A stretch of 64,000 nucleotides of DNA from Methanoculleus methanifontis. GTDB lineage: Archaea > Halobacteriota > Methanomicrobia > Methanomicrobiales > Methanoculleaceae. The stretch is from assembly GCF_030464365.1 (NCBI RefSeq), contig NZ_VCYI01000014.1, positions 23,392 through 87,391 on the forward strand. Direction: 5' to 3'. Positions 24,688 to 34,436 of the stretch are shown one piece after another (the stretch's first letter is position 1; each line of letters opens with the position of its first letter). A program made the position numbers and the translations under genes. Below the pieces are notes generated by a model. That model did no database searches, was not told the origin of the DNA, and worked only from the letters and a program-made list of their open reading frames with translations.

Positions 24688-27600
24688 CTACCCGATCAGC
24701 TTCACCAGCCCGTGCCGGGGCTCGAGCACCTCGCCGCCCCGCTTGAGCTGCTCGAGGGTGTGCTCGACCTTGTCGCGGGGGAATCCCTGCTGCACCAGGA
24801 TCTCGATTACCTCGTCGACCCGTGCCTGGCCGCCGGAGTCGCCCGAGACGTTCCGGATAGCCTCCTTCACCGACCGGATGATGTCGCGCTGCGACTTCGT
24901 GACCCCGGTCACGAGTTTGTCGATGTCGAAACTCCCGCTCTCGGCGTCGTAGGCGACCTGCCGGAGACAGCCGTCCACAATCTTGAGGATCCGGTCGGTA
25001 TCCTCCGTATCGACGGTGCTCGAGAGCCGCATCCTGGCGCTCGCCTCCGCAAGCCGGACCAGCGCCTCGAGTTGCCGGGCCGTGACCGGCACGGGCTTGT
25101 TTCCGCTCGCGAGGTTTCTGAGGCGCATGTAGTAGGCGATCAACGCCTCCTTCGCCCCGTCGGAGAGGATGGGGAAGCACGTCCGTTTCGCGTAGGCGAT
25201 GTACTTCCGCAGAAGCGTCGGGTCGATGTCGGGGATGACCGGCGCAAGCGCCCGCTCGATGTATTTGTCGTCGACGTCGGGCAGCGGTTCATACTCGTGC
25301 TGCTTGATCAACTCGCCCACACTGTGGGTCTTGATGATGTGCTGGGCAATCGCCCCGTCGCGCTCGGCCTCCGGCTGATCGGTCATCACGAAGATGAGGT
25401 CGAACCGGGAGAGGAGCGACGGCGGCATGTTGATCTGCTCACCGATCGGGACGAACTGGTCGAACCGCCCGAGTTTCGGGTTCGCCGCGCCGAGGAGGGC
25501 GCACCGGGACTTCAGGGTCGCGGTGATCCCGGCTTTTGCGACCGAGATCGAGTTGCCGCACCAGACCGGGATGCCGCTTCGCCGGACGTAGAGGGTGTGG
25601 TTTGGGACCTCGATGCAGTAGATCGTGCCCTTATACGGCCGCTTCTCGATATGCTGCTTTCCGTTTGTGTTGATGTTCGGCTCGTTCTGACCGTCGCGGA
25701 TGAAGGTCACCTGGAAGGTGTCGTGGGTCGCCGTCGAGGTCCCGCCCTGGGGGTTGGATATGACCTCCCCGGCCTCCCGCAATCGATAGGTGTTCCCCGA
25801 CCAGCCCTTCTTCAGCAGGAGCTCGGTGACGTCGTCGGCCAGTCTCCTCGACGAGGTGGTGTATATTGAGACCTCGGTCGTCTTGTTGGTGTAGCCGTCC
25901 CCGAGCATGAGCGCATCGAGGAGTATCTCGATCTGCTCAGGGGAAAGGCACTTCGCGTAGTCGGGGACGTACTTCTCGTGGCATTTCCCGAACGGCGCGA
26001 GGTGTTCGGCAAGCTGCTTTGCGTTGATCGCGAAGTTCTTGCCGTCGTAGGAGAACCGGAACGCCAGTCGTTCAAGGCACTGCCGAATCGTTTCGGCAGA
26101 CTCCGGGTTCGTCTGCGATATGATCACGCGATAAGGAACCCCGGTCTGGTGGTGTCGCTGAACCGACCCCTCGGAGAGGAAGTAGCCCAGGAACTCAAGC
26201 CAGTCGTCCATCCCAACCGTGATGGGCTCGGTGAGTTTCCCTTCGGCGTTCTGGTTCGCGAACTTGACGACGGGCGGTATCCAATGGGTCTCGTGTCGCT
26301 CCCCTGTCCATGCGGCGTTCTTCTTGAACCGCATCTGCTTGTGGATGGGAAGTTCGTCCATGCGGATGAGCCGGAACCCTTCCCACTCGTCGGCACGCCG
26401 ATTCAGGTTGACGTACATCCGGTGGTTCGGCGTGACCGCGAGGTCGACCTGCCGCGACTTGACGTAGTACATCTCTCCGTCATACTCCGATGCCACGAAG
26501 TTGGACGGGGGTGCGTACTCGAGCCTGCCATCGGCAGAGAGTGTCGCGACACGGTCATCCGCGGTCACGTCGCGGAAGAGCTTCCACCCGCTCTCCGTAA
26601 GAACCTCGGTCTCGTCGTCGTAGCACTGCTGCTCCATCGCCTCGTGCAGCGCGCTCCGGTCGTCTTTCGCCATCTTGTCCATCTCGTCGACGGCGGCGAT
26701 CCCCATATCCGCGAGGACCAGCGCACCGGCCTCGAGCGTCCACCGCCCGTCGCCGAACTCGTCCTTGACGGCCGTCGCCGTCAACCCGGCGGAGGTCGAC
26801 GACTTGCCGCTCGTGTAGATCCCGCGGGGCGAGAGTTTCACGACATACCGCAGGATCTGACTCTTTGCGATACCCGGGTCGCCGACCAGGAGGACGTGGA
26901 CGTCGCCGCGGAGGCGGGAGCCGTCCGGCATATCCTTCGCGATGCCGCCGAAGAGCTGGAGCGCGATCGCCTCCTTCACATCGTCAGTGCCGTAGATCGT
27001 CGGCGCAATCGACCGGGCGATCTTCTTGTAGACCATGGGGTCGCGGGCGAGCGCCATGATATTCGCCTCGTCCTCCTCGGTGATCGAGACCTCCTCGAAC
27101 TCCTTCTCGGCGACCTCGATGGAGTTGCACTCCAGGTAGATGTCAAAGAGCGTGCTCTTCTGGCCGTAGTTGACCCTCTGCACCGACCGGAGGATGCCGT
27201 TCACCACCACCCGGTCGCCCGGCGAGACCATGCCGGTCAGGTCGTCGGTGACGTCGATATCGAGCGTCTGGGGCTGTTCACCGCCCCGGAGGCCTTCCGG
27301 GGACTCCTGGATCCGGAGTTTCTGGGCGTCGACGAACCGGCACCGGTTCATCACCAGGTCGAGACGGGTCTTGCGCTCGCAGTTCGGGCAGAAATCAGGC
27401 TCGTCGAACCGCCCGTAGCCCTGTGGAACCGGGTCGGTGTTCTTGCCGCAGGTGCGGCAACGGAAGACCGCGGTGACGATCCGGGGACGGACCTCCGTGG
27501 TCTTTCGGAGGATCCCCTCGAGGGCGACGAAGGTGTTGATCTGGTCCGCCCGGATGTCGCGGACGTTCGTCTTCTGCGGCAGGTTCGTGAACCGGACGTT

Positions 27601-27867
27601 GATCAGGTCGGGGTCCTGGCCGTCCTTCAGTTTGAGGAGTTTGTTCTGGATGATCGCGTCCCGGATATCCCCGATGACCTTGCCCGGGCTCCGCAGGAGC
27701 TCGAACGCCAGTTTGTTGTTCAGGATCTTGCGGTAATCGATGATGAGCGAACGGTTGTGCGGGTACTCGCGGGAGAGTTCGGCAAGTTCCCGCCTGTACT
27801 GCTTCTTCAGGAACTTCGTCCACTCACCGACGTTGTCGGTGACCTCGACGGTAATCTCTTCGGTCAA
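24688..27867 (-). CDS. mcm: MCM replicative helicase containing an intein
   Basis: Precursor of 1059 aa that splices to an MCM of 701 aa, the normal archaeal length. Landmarks are the zinc cysteines 137, 140, 160 and 163, Walker A GDPGIAKS at 329-336 and Walker B ADMGIAAVDEMD at 386-397. The intein interrupts the AAA+ core just after HEAMEQQ (residue 414), and the mature protein resumes SISVAKAG. The C terminus carries a winged helix. The start is a TTG at 27867, six bases after a GAGGAT site and ten bases after the RFC stop; no ATG is near, and upstream codons are unconserved. It unwinds DNA at the replication fork and lies next to the clamp loader gene. Confidence 0.96.
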   Translation of the reverse strand: MTEEITVEVTDNVGEWTKFLKKQYRRELAELSREYPHNRSLIIDYRKILNNKLAFELLRSPGKVIGDIRDAIIQNKLLKLKDGQDPDLINVRFTNLPQKTNVRDIRADQINTFVALEGILRKTTEVRPRIVTAVFRCRTCGKNTDPVPQGYGRFDEPDFCPNCERKTRLDLVMNRCRFVDAQKLRIQESPEGLRGGEQPQTLDIDVTDDLTGMVSPGDRVVVNGILRSVQRVNYGQKSTLFDIYLECNSIEVAEKEFEEVSITEEDEANIMALARDPMVYKKIARSIAPTIYGTDDVKEAIALQLFGGIAKDMPDGSRLRGDVHVLLVGDPGIAKSQILRYVVKLSPRGIYTSGKSSTSAGLTATAVKDEFGDGRWTLEAGALVLADMGIAAVDEMDKMAKDDRSALHEAMEQQCYDDETEVLTESGWKLFRDVTADDRVATLSADGRLEYAPPSNFVASEYDGEMYYVKSRQVDLAVTPNHRMYVNLNRRADEWEGFRLIRMDELPIHKQMRFKKNAAWTGERHETHWIPPVVKFANQNAEGKLTEPITVGMDDWLEFLGYFLSEGSVQRHHQTGVPYRVIISQTNPESAETIRQCLERLAFRFSYDGKNFAINAKQLAEHLAPFGKCHEKYVPDYAKCLSPEQIEILLDALMLGDGYTNKTTEVSIYTTSSRRLADDVTELLLKKGWSGNTYRLREAGEVISNPQGGTSTATHDTFQVTFIRDGQNEPNINTNGKQHIEKRPYKGTIYCIEVPNHTLYVRRSGIPVWCGNSISVAKAGITATLKSRCALLGAANPKLGRFDQFVPIGEQINMPPSLLSRFDLIFVMTDQPEAERDGAIAQHIIKTHSVGELIKQHEYEPLPDVDDKYIERALAPVIPDIDPTLLRKYIAYAKRTCFPILSDGAKEALIAYYMRLRNLASGNKPVPVTARQLEALVRLAEASARMRLSSTVDTEDTDRILKIVDGCLRQVAYDAESGSFDIDKLVTGVTKSQRDIIRSVKEAIRNVSGDSGGQARVDEVIEILVQQGFPRDKVEHTLEQLKRGGEVLEPRHGLVKLIG
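25552..26625 (-). other. MCM intein with LAGLIDADG homing endonuclease
   Basis: Intein of 358 aa, precursor residues 415-772. It starts with Cys1 (CYDDETEVL), has block B TPNH at intein residues 65-68, two LAGLIDADG-type motifs (LGYFLSEGS at 146-154 and LLDALMLGDGY at 235-245), block F VPNHTLYVRR at 340-349 and ends WCGN followed by Ser+1. Both endonuclease motifs retain acidic residues, so homing may be active. The penultimate residue is Gly instead of the usual His, a variant splice end. The insertion site lies between Walker B and sensor 1 of the helicase. Confidence 0.93.
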
Positions 27868-27877
27868 GACAGAATCC

Positions 27878-28852
27878 TCAGCGGTGCTGCTCTGCGGCGA
27901 GGACGAACCGTGCGAGCAGCGCCTCCATCTGGATATCGCTGCTCGCCCCTTCCGAGAGGCGGAAGTCGGTCTCGCCAAGGGCGTCGATCAGCTTCACTTT
28001 GAGCGTCCGGTCGATATCGCGCTGGACCAGCGCCCGGTAACACTGGTTGATCAGCTCGTTCGGGGCGATGCCCCGGCCGCGGGTCAGGTCGGAGAGCGCC
28101 TGCTCCGCCTCGTCAAACCTCCCCGCTATCGAGAGGTCGAGGAGTTCGTCGATCTCCTCAGGGCGGGCGGTCGCGGTGATCGCGTAGACCGTCTCCTCGT
28201 CGATATCCGTCCGGAGGATGGCGGCGCCCTGCAGGGCGTTGATTGCTTTCCTCATATCCCCCGAGGCGACGTAGACGATGGCGTCGAGCGCCCCCTCCGT
28301 GACCGTGAGGCCTTCGGCCGCGGCAATCCGCCTGACCTCCTCGATGACCGCTTCCCGGTCAAGCGGCCTGAACCGGTATATAGCGCACCGGCTCTGGATG
28401 GGGTCGATGATCTTCGAGGAGTAGTTGCAGGAGAGGATGAACCGGCAGGTGCGGGCGTAGGTCTCCATCGTCCGGCGGAGAGCCGCCTGCGCATCCGTTG
28501 TGAGTGCGTCCGCTTCGTCGAGGAAGAGGATCTTGAACGTCGCCCCGCCAAGTGGCGATGTCCGGGCGAACTCTTTGATCTGGTTTCTGACGACGTCGAT
28601 GCCCCGCTCGTCGGAGGCGTTCATCTCGCGGAAGTTCGTCTGCCAGGTGTCGCCGAAGAACTCCCGGGCGAGCGCCACGGCGGCGGTGGTCTTCCCGATC
28701 CCCGCGCTGCCCGTGAAGAGGAGGTGCGGCAGGTTGCCGGTCTTCACGTAGGACTGGAGGCGCACCACGATATCCTTCTGTCCGACCATCTCGTCGAGTC
28801 TTCTGGGCCGATACTTCTCTATCCAGATGGTGTGGTTGCCGTCCATTTGCAT
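27878..28852 (-). CDS. rfcS: Replication factor C small subunit
   Basis: Canonical clamp-loader small subunit of 324 aa. It has the N-terminal [16 protein letters not shown], Walker [10 protein letters not shown], Walker [10 protein letters not shown] and the arginine-finger motif QSRCAIYRF. It loads PCNA together with the large subunit, which is not in this window. Two ATGs two codons apart are possible starts. It sits directly upstream of MCM (10-base gap), so clamp loader and helicase are cotranscribed. Confidence 0.96.
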   Translation of the reverse strand: MQMDGNHTIWIEKYRPRRLDEMVGQKDIVVRLQSYVKTGNLPHLLFTGSAGIGKTTAAVALAREFFGDTWQTNFREMNASDERGIDVVRNQIKEFARTSPLGGATFKILFLDEADALTTDAQAALRRTMETYARTCRFILSCNYSSKIIDPIQSRCAIYRFRPLDREAVIEEVRRIAAAEGLTVTEGALDAIVYVASGDMRKAINALQGAAILRTDIDEETVYAITATARPEEIDELLDLSIAGRFDEAEQALSDLTRGRGIAPNELINQCYRALVQRDIDRTLKVKLIDALGETDFRLSEGASSDIQMEALLARFVLAAEQHR

Positions 28853-29031
28853 AGGTGTTGGTGCTCGTCCATCGTAAAAGGATCGTCATCCGTTCCGGTG
28901 ATCCTTTTTAGAGGATTGAGGGTGAACAGATACGTACGGATACGTATGGAAATACCGGGAGTTCGCGTGGAGATCCGGCCGGGTCTCCCGCCCCGGCATA
29001 TCCGCACCCCCTTCCTCGAACGGACGGATTT

Positions 29032-29790
29032 ATGGAACCTGCAGAACGGGTATTTGCGCAGGACTTTGCCGCCGCGCGGCACACGGCGGACGCCGGCGAC
29101 GGCCGGAACGGCTCGTACGTGGTGACGCCGGGAGCCGCCTGGTGCCGCCGCCTCTTCATCGTCGGCGCCCTCACCGAGAAGAGGGGGAGCGGCGACGTCA
29201 TGCAGGCCCGGCTTGCCGATCCCACCGGCGCGTTCCAGGTCTCGGTCAACTGGCAGAGCCCGGACGCGGTCGAGACGCTGGGCTACATCGAACCGCCCGC
29301 GTTCGTCGCTGTCACCGGCCGGGCGGCGCTGACCGGATCCGGCGATCGAGCGTGCGCGACGGTGGAGGCCGAGGCGCTCAGTGTGGTGAACCGCACCGCC
29401 CGCGACCTCTGGGTGCTCTCGACCGCCGGCGCGACCCTCGACCGGCTCGAAGCGCTCCGGGACGGCGGCGACGAACGGATCGAAGCCGCCCGCCGCCTCT
29501 ACGGGATCACGGACGAGGATATCCGCGGGATGGCCGCGATGGTGGGTACAGCGCTTGCGACCGTCCGCCCGGATATCGCCGTCGGCGCGATCGCGCCCCT
29601 TGTCGCCCGCGACCTCCTTCTCGATGCCCTTGAGGGAGAAGGCGGCGCCCGGGGCATCGAATTCGAAGACGCCGTCGCCATCGGGGTGCGCTCGGGCCTC
29701 TCCGCCCGGGAGGCACGCGCCGCGCTCGAGGAACTCCTCGCCGCAGGGGAATGCTACCAGCCCGCATCGGGCATGATAAAACCGATCTGA
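29032..29790 (+). CDS. RPA-family OB-fold protein (COG3390 type)
   Basis: Protein of 252 aa. The first 130 residues form an OB fold (VGALTEKRGSGDVMQARLADPTG), and the rest is helical with a winged-helix-like C terminus. It resembles the RPA-associated proteins of euryarchaea that accompany single-stranded-DNA-binding proteins. A role with RPA at forks or in repair is inferred from the fold and from neighbours RFC, MCM and Lhr. It is divergent from the RFC-MCM unit and followed after seven bases by a phosphoesterase gene. Confidence 0.8.
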   Translation: MEPAERVFAQDFAAARHTADAGDGRNGSYVVTPGAAWCRRLFIVGALTEKRGSGDVMQARLADPTGAFQVSVNWQSPDAVETLGYIEPPAFVAVTGRAALTGSGDRACATVEAEALSVVNRTARDLWVLSTAGATLDRLEALRDGGDERIEAARRLYGITDEDIRGMAAMVGTALATVRPDIAVGAIAPLVARDLLLDALEGEGGARGIEFEDAVAIGVRSGLSAREARAALEELLAAGECYQPASGMIKPI

Positions 29791-29797
29791 CACGATA

Positions 29798-30532
29798 ATG
29801 CACCTTCACTTCATCGAGAACGGCCCCGCCCTCCTGGTCGAGAGCGACCGGCGGGTGCTGGTCGTCGCCGACCTGCACATGGGCATCGAATCGGGCCTCG
29901 AACGTCACGGCGTCCACATCGCGAGCCGGAGCGCCGCCCGGGCCGACCGGGTGATCGCCTGCATCGAAGAGACGCAGCCCGACCTCCTCCTCCTCCTCGG
30001 GGACGTCAAGCACAATGTCCCGGTAACGAGCAGGCAGGAGTACCGGGAACTCCCCGGCGTACTCCGGTCGTTTAGGGACCGGGTGCCGATAGCCGTCGCC
30101 CCGGGCAACCACGACGGCGGCATCGGACGTTTCCTCGAGCCCGGCGAACTCCTCCCCGCCGAGGGCACGCTCATCGACGGCGTCGGCTACCTGCACGGCC
30201 ACACGCATCCCGTCCCCGAACTCCCCGGCCACCTCGTCGTCGTCGGCCACCACCATCCGGTCGTCTCGCTCGTGGACACCGTCGGGTGCGCCGCACGCGC
30301 CCGGCCGGCCTACCTATACTCGGTGGTCGAGGAGCCGTCCGGGGAGCGCACCCGGCTCCTCTTCGTCCCGGCCTTCAACGAGTTCGCGGGCGGGATCGAC
30401 GTCGGGCGGCTGCAACAGAGCGGGCTCGGCCCCCTCTCCCGGCGCATAGACAAAAATTCCGCGGAGGTGTACCTCGCAGATGGCACGTACGTCGGCTCCC
30501 CGGCCACGCTCTGCCCCGCAGACGACCGCTGA
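29798..30532 (+). CDS. Metallophosphoesterase (COG1407 type)
   Basis: Calcineurin-like phosphoesterase of 244 aa. The five metal-binding motifs are visible: VVADLHMG near residue 22, LGDVKHN near 67, APGNHDG near 102, HGHTHP near 132 and GHHHP near 147. The group is often encoded beside Lhr helicase in archaea and is presumed to act on nucleic acids or nucleotides. The end overlaps the Lhr start by 53 bases in another frame. Confidence 0.88.
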   Translation: MHLHFIENGPALLVESDRRVLVVADLHMGIESGLERHGVHIASRSAARADRVIACIEETQPDLLLLLGDVKHNVPVTSRQEYRELPGVLRSFRDRVPIAVAPGNHDGGIGRFLEPGELLPAEGTLIDGVGYLHGHTHPVPELPGHLVVVGHHHPVVSLVDTVGCAARARPAYLYSVVEEPSGERTRLLFVPAFNEFAGGIDVGRLQQSGLGPLSRRIDKNSAEVYLADGTYVGSPATLCPADDR

Positions 30533-33209
30533 CCTCCTCGACCCGCGGGTGCGGGAGGTCGTCGGGAGGCGCGGGTTCACCGGGTTCTCGGCAGCGCAGG
30601 AGCAGGCCATCCCGCGGCTCCTTGCGGGGGAGAACCTTGTCCTGGTGGCGCCGACCGGCACGGGGAAGACCGAGAGCGCGATGCTCCCGGTCTTCGACCG
30701 GCTTCTTGAGACCGTCGGCGCAGGGTTCAAGGCGCTCTACATCACGCCCCTCCGGGCCCTGAACCGGGATATCCTCGCGCGGATGGAGTGGTGGTGCCGC
30801 GAACTCGGCCTCTCGGTCGGCGTCCGGCACGGGGACACCCCGCAGAACGAGCGGCGGAAGCAGGCGCTCAACCCCCCCGACCTCCTCATCACCACCCCGG
30901 AGTCGCTGCAGGCGCTCCTCATGGGCAAACGCCTCCGCGAGCACCTCAAGAACGTGAAGTACGTCATCATCGACGAGATCCACGAACTCGCCGACAGCAA
31001 ACGGGGAGCGCAACTCGCGGTAGCACTCGAACGCCTGGCCGAATACGCGGGGGAATTCCAGCGGATCGGCCTCTCGGCGACCGTCGGGAACCCGGACGAT
31101 ATCGGCCGGTTCCTCACCGGACCCCGGCCGTTCTCGCTCGTCGAGGTGCCGGTCGCGAGCAGCCTCGATATCAGCGTCCGGTTCGCCGGGGAAGACTTCG
31201 GCGCCCAGGCGCGCGCCGTCGGGAAATGCCTGGACTCCCCCGGTTCCACCCTCGTCTTCGTCAACACCCGGGTTACGGCGGAGGCGCTCGGCCACCGCCT
31301 CTACTCCCGCGGCGACGTCGAGGTCCACCACGGCTCGCTCTCGCGGGACGTCAGGGTCGATGCCGAGGAGCGGTTCAGGAAGGGCGAGGTCCGGACGCTG
31401 ATCGCCACATCCTCGATGGAACTCGGGATCGATATCGGGCACATCGAGCACGTCGTCCAGTTCGGCTCCCCCCGGCAGGTCTCGCGCCTGGTGCAGCGGA
31501 TCGGCCGGGCTGGCCACCGCCTCGACGCCGTCTCGCGCGGGACCGTCCTCGCCACGGGGTTTGACGACCTCCTCGAGTCGCTCGTGATCGCACGGAGGGC
31601 AAGGGCGAACGAGTGTGAGCGGATCGTCCCGCCCGCCGGCGCCGCCGACGTCCTCGCGAACCAGGTGGCGGCGATCGCGGTCGAGTACGGCGAGATCGAG
31701 GTCTCCCGCGTCCGGGAGATGATCGAGCGGTCGAACGTCTTTGGCGGATGCGGGCCGCTCCTCGACGACGTCTGCCGCCAGATGGCCGAGCACCGGCTGA
31801 TCCGGCTTGACGGGACCCGGATCGTCCGGACGGGCCGGGCGCGGCGCTACCTCATCGAGAACCTCTCGATGATCCACGACGAGAAGAAGATGGAGATCTT
31901 CGACATGGTCTCGCGCCGCACGGTCGGGACGCTCGACGAGTCGTTCGTCCTCGGGTGGATGCACACCGGCGCGGTCTTCATCACCAAGGGCCAGCTCTGG
32001 CGGGTGCTCGAGATCGAGGGCACGCGGATCACGGTCGAGCCGGCCACGAAGGCGAAAGGAGAGGTTCCGTCGTGGGAAGGAGAGCAGATCCCGGTGCCGT
32101 TCGCCGTCGCCCGGGAGGTCGGGGCGCTCCGGCGGACCCGGAAGTTCGACCGCTACTCAAACGTCCCCGGTGCGATCGCCTACGCGGAGCGGTTCATCTC
32201 CGGGATGGACAGGGGGAACTACCCGGTCCCCTCGGACACCCTCGTCACCCTCGAGAATGCGGACGAGGGCGTGGTCTGCAACGTCTGCGGCGGGCACAAG
32301 GCGAACGAAGCGCTGGCCCGGGCGCTCTCGGTCCTCCTCTCCGCCCGCTACGGGACGAGCGTCGGGATCGAGGTCGGGGCCTACCGGTTCCTCCTCCGCC
32401 TGCCCGACAACGTCCGCTCACTCGAGGTGCAGGAGACCCTCGCGGCGCTCGAACCCGACCACCTCCCCGGGATCCTGAAGCTCGCCCTGAAACGAACGGC
32501 GCTTTTCAAGTGGAAACTCGTGCAGGTGGCGAAGAAGTTCGGCGCCATCGACGCGGACGCCGACTACGAGCGGTTCAGCATCCACCGGCTCATCGACCTC
32601 TTCGACGGAACGGTCATCGCGGCCGAGGCCTACCGCGAGCTCTTCACCACCTCCATGGACGTGGACGCGGCGCAGGAGATCCTCTCGTCGGTCCGCGACG
32701 GCCGCATCGCCGTCGCCACAGGACGGCTGAGCCCGCTCGGGAGCGAAGGGCTCTCGTCCTCGCGGGACATGATCCCGCCGCCGATGGTCGACCAGGCGGT
32801 GATCGGAACGCTCGAGCGCCGCCTCGAGAAGGAGGACGTCGTTCTCTTCTGCATGAACTGCCGGAAGTGGAAGAGCCGGACGGTTGTCGAGCGCGTCCCC
32901 GATAAGCCGCAGTGCCCCCTCTGCAACGCCCGCCTCATCGCGGCGTTGAAACCCTGGGACGAAGACCTCATACCGGCGGTGCGAAAAAAGAACAAATCCG
33001 AGGAGGAGCGGGCGATCGAGGTCCGGTTCCTCAGGAACGCAAACATCGTTCTCTCCAGCGGAAAGAAAGCGGTGACCGCCCTCGCAGCAAAGGGCGTCGG
33101 CCCGGAGGTCGCCTCACGGATCCTCGCGACCCTGACCGAAGGGGACGCCTTCTATCGGGAGGTTTTGAAGGCCGAGCGGAACTATGTGAAGACGCATAGG
33201 TACTGGTAG
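30480..33209 (+). CDS. Lhr-type superfamily 2 helicase
   Basis: Helicase of 909 aa. It has a Q-motif-like FTGFSAAQEQAI, Walker A APTGTGKTES near residue 58, DEIHE near 163, the SATVGNP motif near 198 and QRIGRAGHR near 341. A winged helix and a long Lhr C-terminal domain follow, with a CxxC pair (CMNCRKW...CPLCNAR) near residue 790 that may bind zinc. Family members unwind RNA:DNA hybrids and branched DNA in repair. Its length is typical for archaeal Lhr. It overlaps the phosphoesterase gene, so the two are coupled; a start somewhat downstream cannot be excluded. Confidence 0.93.
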   Translation: MARTSAPRPRSAPQTTADLLDPRVREVVGRRGFTGFSAAQEQAIPRLLAGENLVLVAPTGTGKTESAMLPVFDRLLETVGAGFKALYITPLRALNRDILARMEWWCRELGLSVGVRHGDTPQNERRKQALNPPDLLITTPESLQALLMGKRLREHLKNVKYVIIDEIHELADSKRGAQLAVALERLAEYAGEFQRIGLSATVGNPDDIGRFLTGPRPFSLVEVPVASSLDISVRFAGEDFGAQARAVGKCLDSPGSTLVFVNTRVTAEALGHRLYSRGDVEVHHGSLSRDVRVDAEERFRKGEVRTLIATSSMELGIDIGHIEHVVQFGSPRQVSRLVQRIGRAGHRLDAVSRGTVLATGFDDLLESLVIARRARANECERIVPPAGAADVLANQVAAIAVEYGEIEVSRVREMIERSNVFGGCGPLLDDVCRQMAEHRLIRLDGTRIVRTGRARRYLIENLSMIHDEKKMEIFDMVSRRTVGTLDESFVLGWMHTGAVFITKGQLWRVLEIEGTRITVEPATKAKGEVPSWEGEQIPVPFAVAREVGALRRTRKFDRYSNVPGAIAYAERFISGMDRGNYPVPSDTLVTLENADEGVVCNVCGGHKANEALARALSVLLSARYGTSVGIEVGAYRFLLRLPDNVRSLEVQETLAALEPDHLPGILKLALKRTALFKWKLVQVAKKFGAIDADADYERFSIHRLIDLFDGTVIAAEAYRELFTTSMDVDAAQEILSSVRDGRIAVATGRLSPLGSEGLSSSRDMIPPPMVDQAVIGTLERRLEKEDVVLFCMNCRKWKSRTVVERVPDKPQCPLCNARLIAALKPWDEDLIPAVRKKNKSEEERAIEVRFLRNANIVLSSGKKAVTALAAKGVGPEVASRILATLTEGDAFYREVLKAERNYVKTHRYW

Positions 33210-33320
33210 GGTTTTATTCAGGCGGGGGTTCTGAGAGCGGCACGTTCACGAGGCGATTCTTGGGCGTGGTGGTGTGACAAGGGGATCCCGGGGTTTTAGA
33301 CAAGCCCGGTACAGTGGACC

Positions 33321-33665
33321 GTGGGGATATCGCCACTGGGGGAGGGGATGACGGGGAGGGGGCATGCCCCCTCCCCTGTCTCCACTCGTAAGCTGATGTC
33401 TACAACCCCCGCCCGGCCTGCGGCCTCCTCCCCCGCACCTTCGCACCTGCGGTGCTCAAACTCCGTTCCTGATGGAACATCGTTCTTCGGTGCTCAAACT
33501 CCTGCCGTCCGCTACGCTCCCGGCAGTCGTTCCCCGCACCTTCGCACCTGCGGTGCTCAAACTCCGTTCCTGATGGAACATCGTTCTTCGGTGCTCAAAC
33601 TCCGGCCCTAGAGCCCGTCGCACCCCGCCCCAGGGGGCGGGGGCAGTGCGTGGCGATATCCCCAC
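33321..33665. mobile_element. 345-bp MITE-like element with perfect 16-bp inverted ends
   Basis: The left end GTGGGGATATCGCCAC (33321-33336) and the right end GTGGCGATATCCCCAC (33650-33665) are exact inverted repeats. The interior has no credible gene. It contains a GGGAGGGGGC/GCCCCCTCCC hairpin, a perfect 72-bp direct repeat and a GC-rich right shoulder (CAGGGGGCGGGGGCAGTGC). The shoulder and end sequence recur at 44493-44523 and 15092-15114. The element fills most of the gap between the Lhr and TBP genes; the remaining 33666-33881 shows no gene. Confidence 0.75.
33431..33603. repeat. 72-bp perfect direct repeat inside the MITE-like element
   Basis: Positions 33431-33502 and 33532-33603 are identical. 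Each unit holds two hairpins, GCACC-TGC-GGTGC and GTTCC-TGAT-GGAAC, and the closing GTGCTCAAACTCC occurs twice per unit. The 29-base spacer is itself a hairpin, CTGCCG...CGGCAG. Confidence 0.85.
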
Positions 33666-33881
33666 GAAATCCGTGCGTGAGAGTTGTGGTGATTCAAGGG
33701 ACGACGTTCCGCACACTCCAAGTATGATTACCCTCAGATGCGGGCACCAACAAGACCCCCTTCGGGCCCGGACACTCCGCCGGCGCATGCAGGCAGGATG
33801 TCTTGGAGGCGAATCGAACCCCGGCCAAAAATCAGGGGGCCCCCGGGCCCCCGGCAAAAAGAACGTAACGGAAAAACAGGG

Positions 33882-34436
33882 TTACATTATAGTTTCGAGC
33901 CGCTGCTCCAGGAAATCAAGCCCTCTCTTGATGTCCTCGACGGTCTTCCCGCCGGTCAGGATGATCTTGCCGGAACTGAAGAGAAGGGCGACGATCTTCG
34001 GGTCCTCGATGCGGTAGACGAGCCCCGGGAACTGCTCGGGTTCATACTCGATGTTCTCGAGGTTGAGGGTGATGACTACCTTGTTTAAGTTGATGTACTT
34101 GCCCATGTCGTACGAACAGACGATGTTCGTGACCGCGACCTGCGGCTCGTCATACGTGTCGACTCCGGCATCGCGGAGCGACTGCATGATGATACCAAGG
34201 CCGTCATGCAGGTCCTGGTTGTTCCTGATACCGGTGAGCACCACTTTTCCCGAGGAAAATATCAGGGATGCGATTTTTGGTTTCTCGATGCGGTAGACCG
34301 CCCCGGGGAACCTCTTTGTATTCAACTCGCAGTTTTTTATTTTATCTGATACGTTTTCGAGGTCGATAGCGTCGGCAATTACCCCGGAGGCAACGATGTT
34401 CTCAATTTTCAGTGACTCGTATCCCTTCTCATCCAT
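33882..34436 (-). CDS. tbp: TATA-box-binding protein
   Basis: Archaeal TBP of 184 aa made of two imperfect direct repeats of about 90 residues. Each repeat has the saddle signature: AVYRIEKPKIASLIFSSGK near residue 47 and LVYRIEDPKIVALLFSSGK near 138. It nucleates transcription at box A with TFB. The start is taken as the ATG beginning MDEKGYESLK; two upstream in-frame ATGs (34463 and 34451) would add up to nine residues. A box A (GCATAAAGA, near 34483 on the minus strand) places the transcript start close to these ATGs. Confidence 0.96.
   Translation of the reverse strand: MDEKGYESLKIENIVASGVIADAIDLENVSDKIKNCELNTKRFPGAVYRIEKPKIASLIFSSGKVVLTGIRNNQDLHDGLGIIMQSLRDAGVDTYDEPQVAVTNIVCSYDMGKYINLNKVVITLNLENIEYEPEQFPGLVYRIEDPKIVALLFSSGKIILTGGKTVEDIKRGLDFLEQRLETIM

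Noticed and set aside
33431..33603. Repeat-spacer-repeat that could be read as a mini CRISPR array
   Set aside because: Only two 72-base units, themselves made of hairpins, with a palindromic 29-base spacer, inside an element bounded by inverted ends and without cas genes.
33795..33845. GGCGAATCGAACCCCGGCC, like the reverse of a tRNA T-arm
   Set aside because: The T-stem does not pair and no acceptor, anticodon or D-arm could be found; at most a decayed tRNA end.
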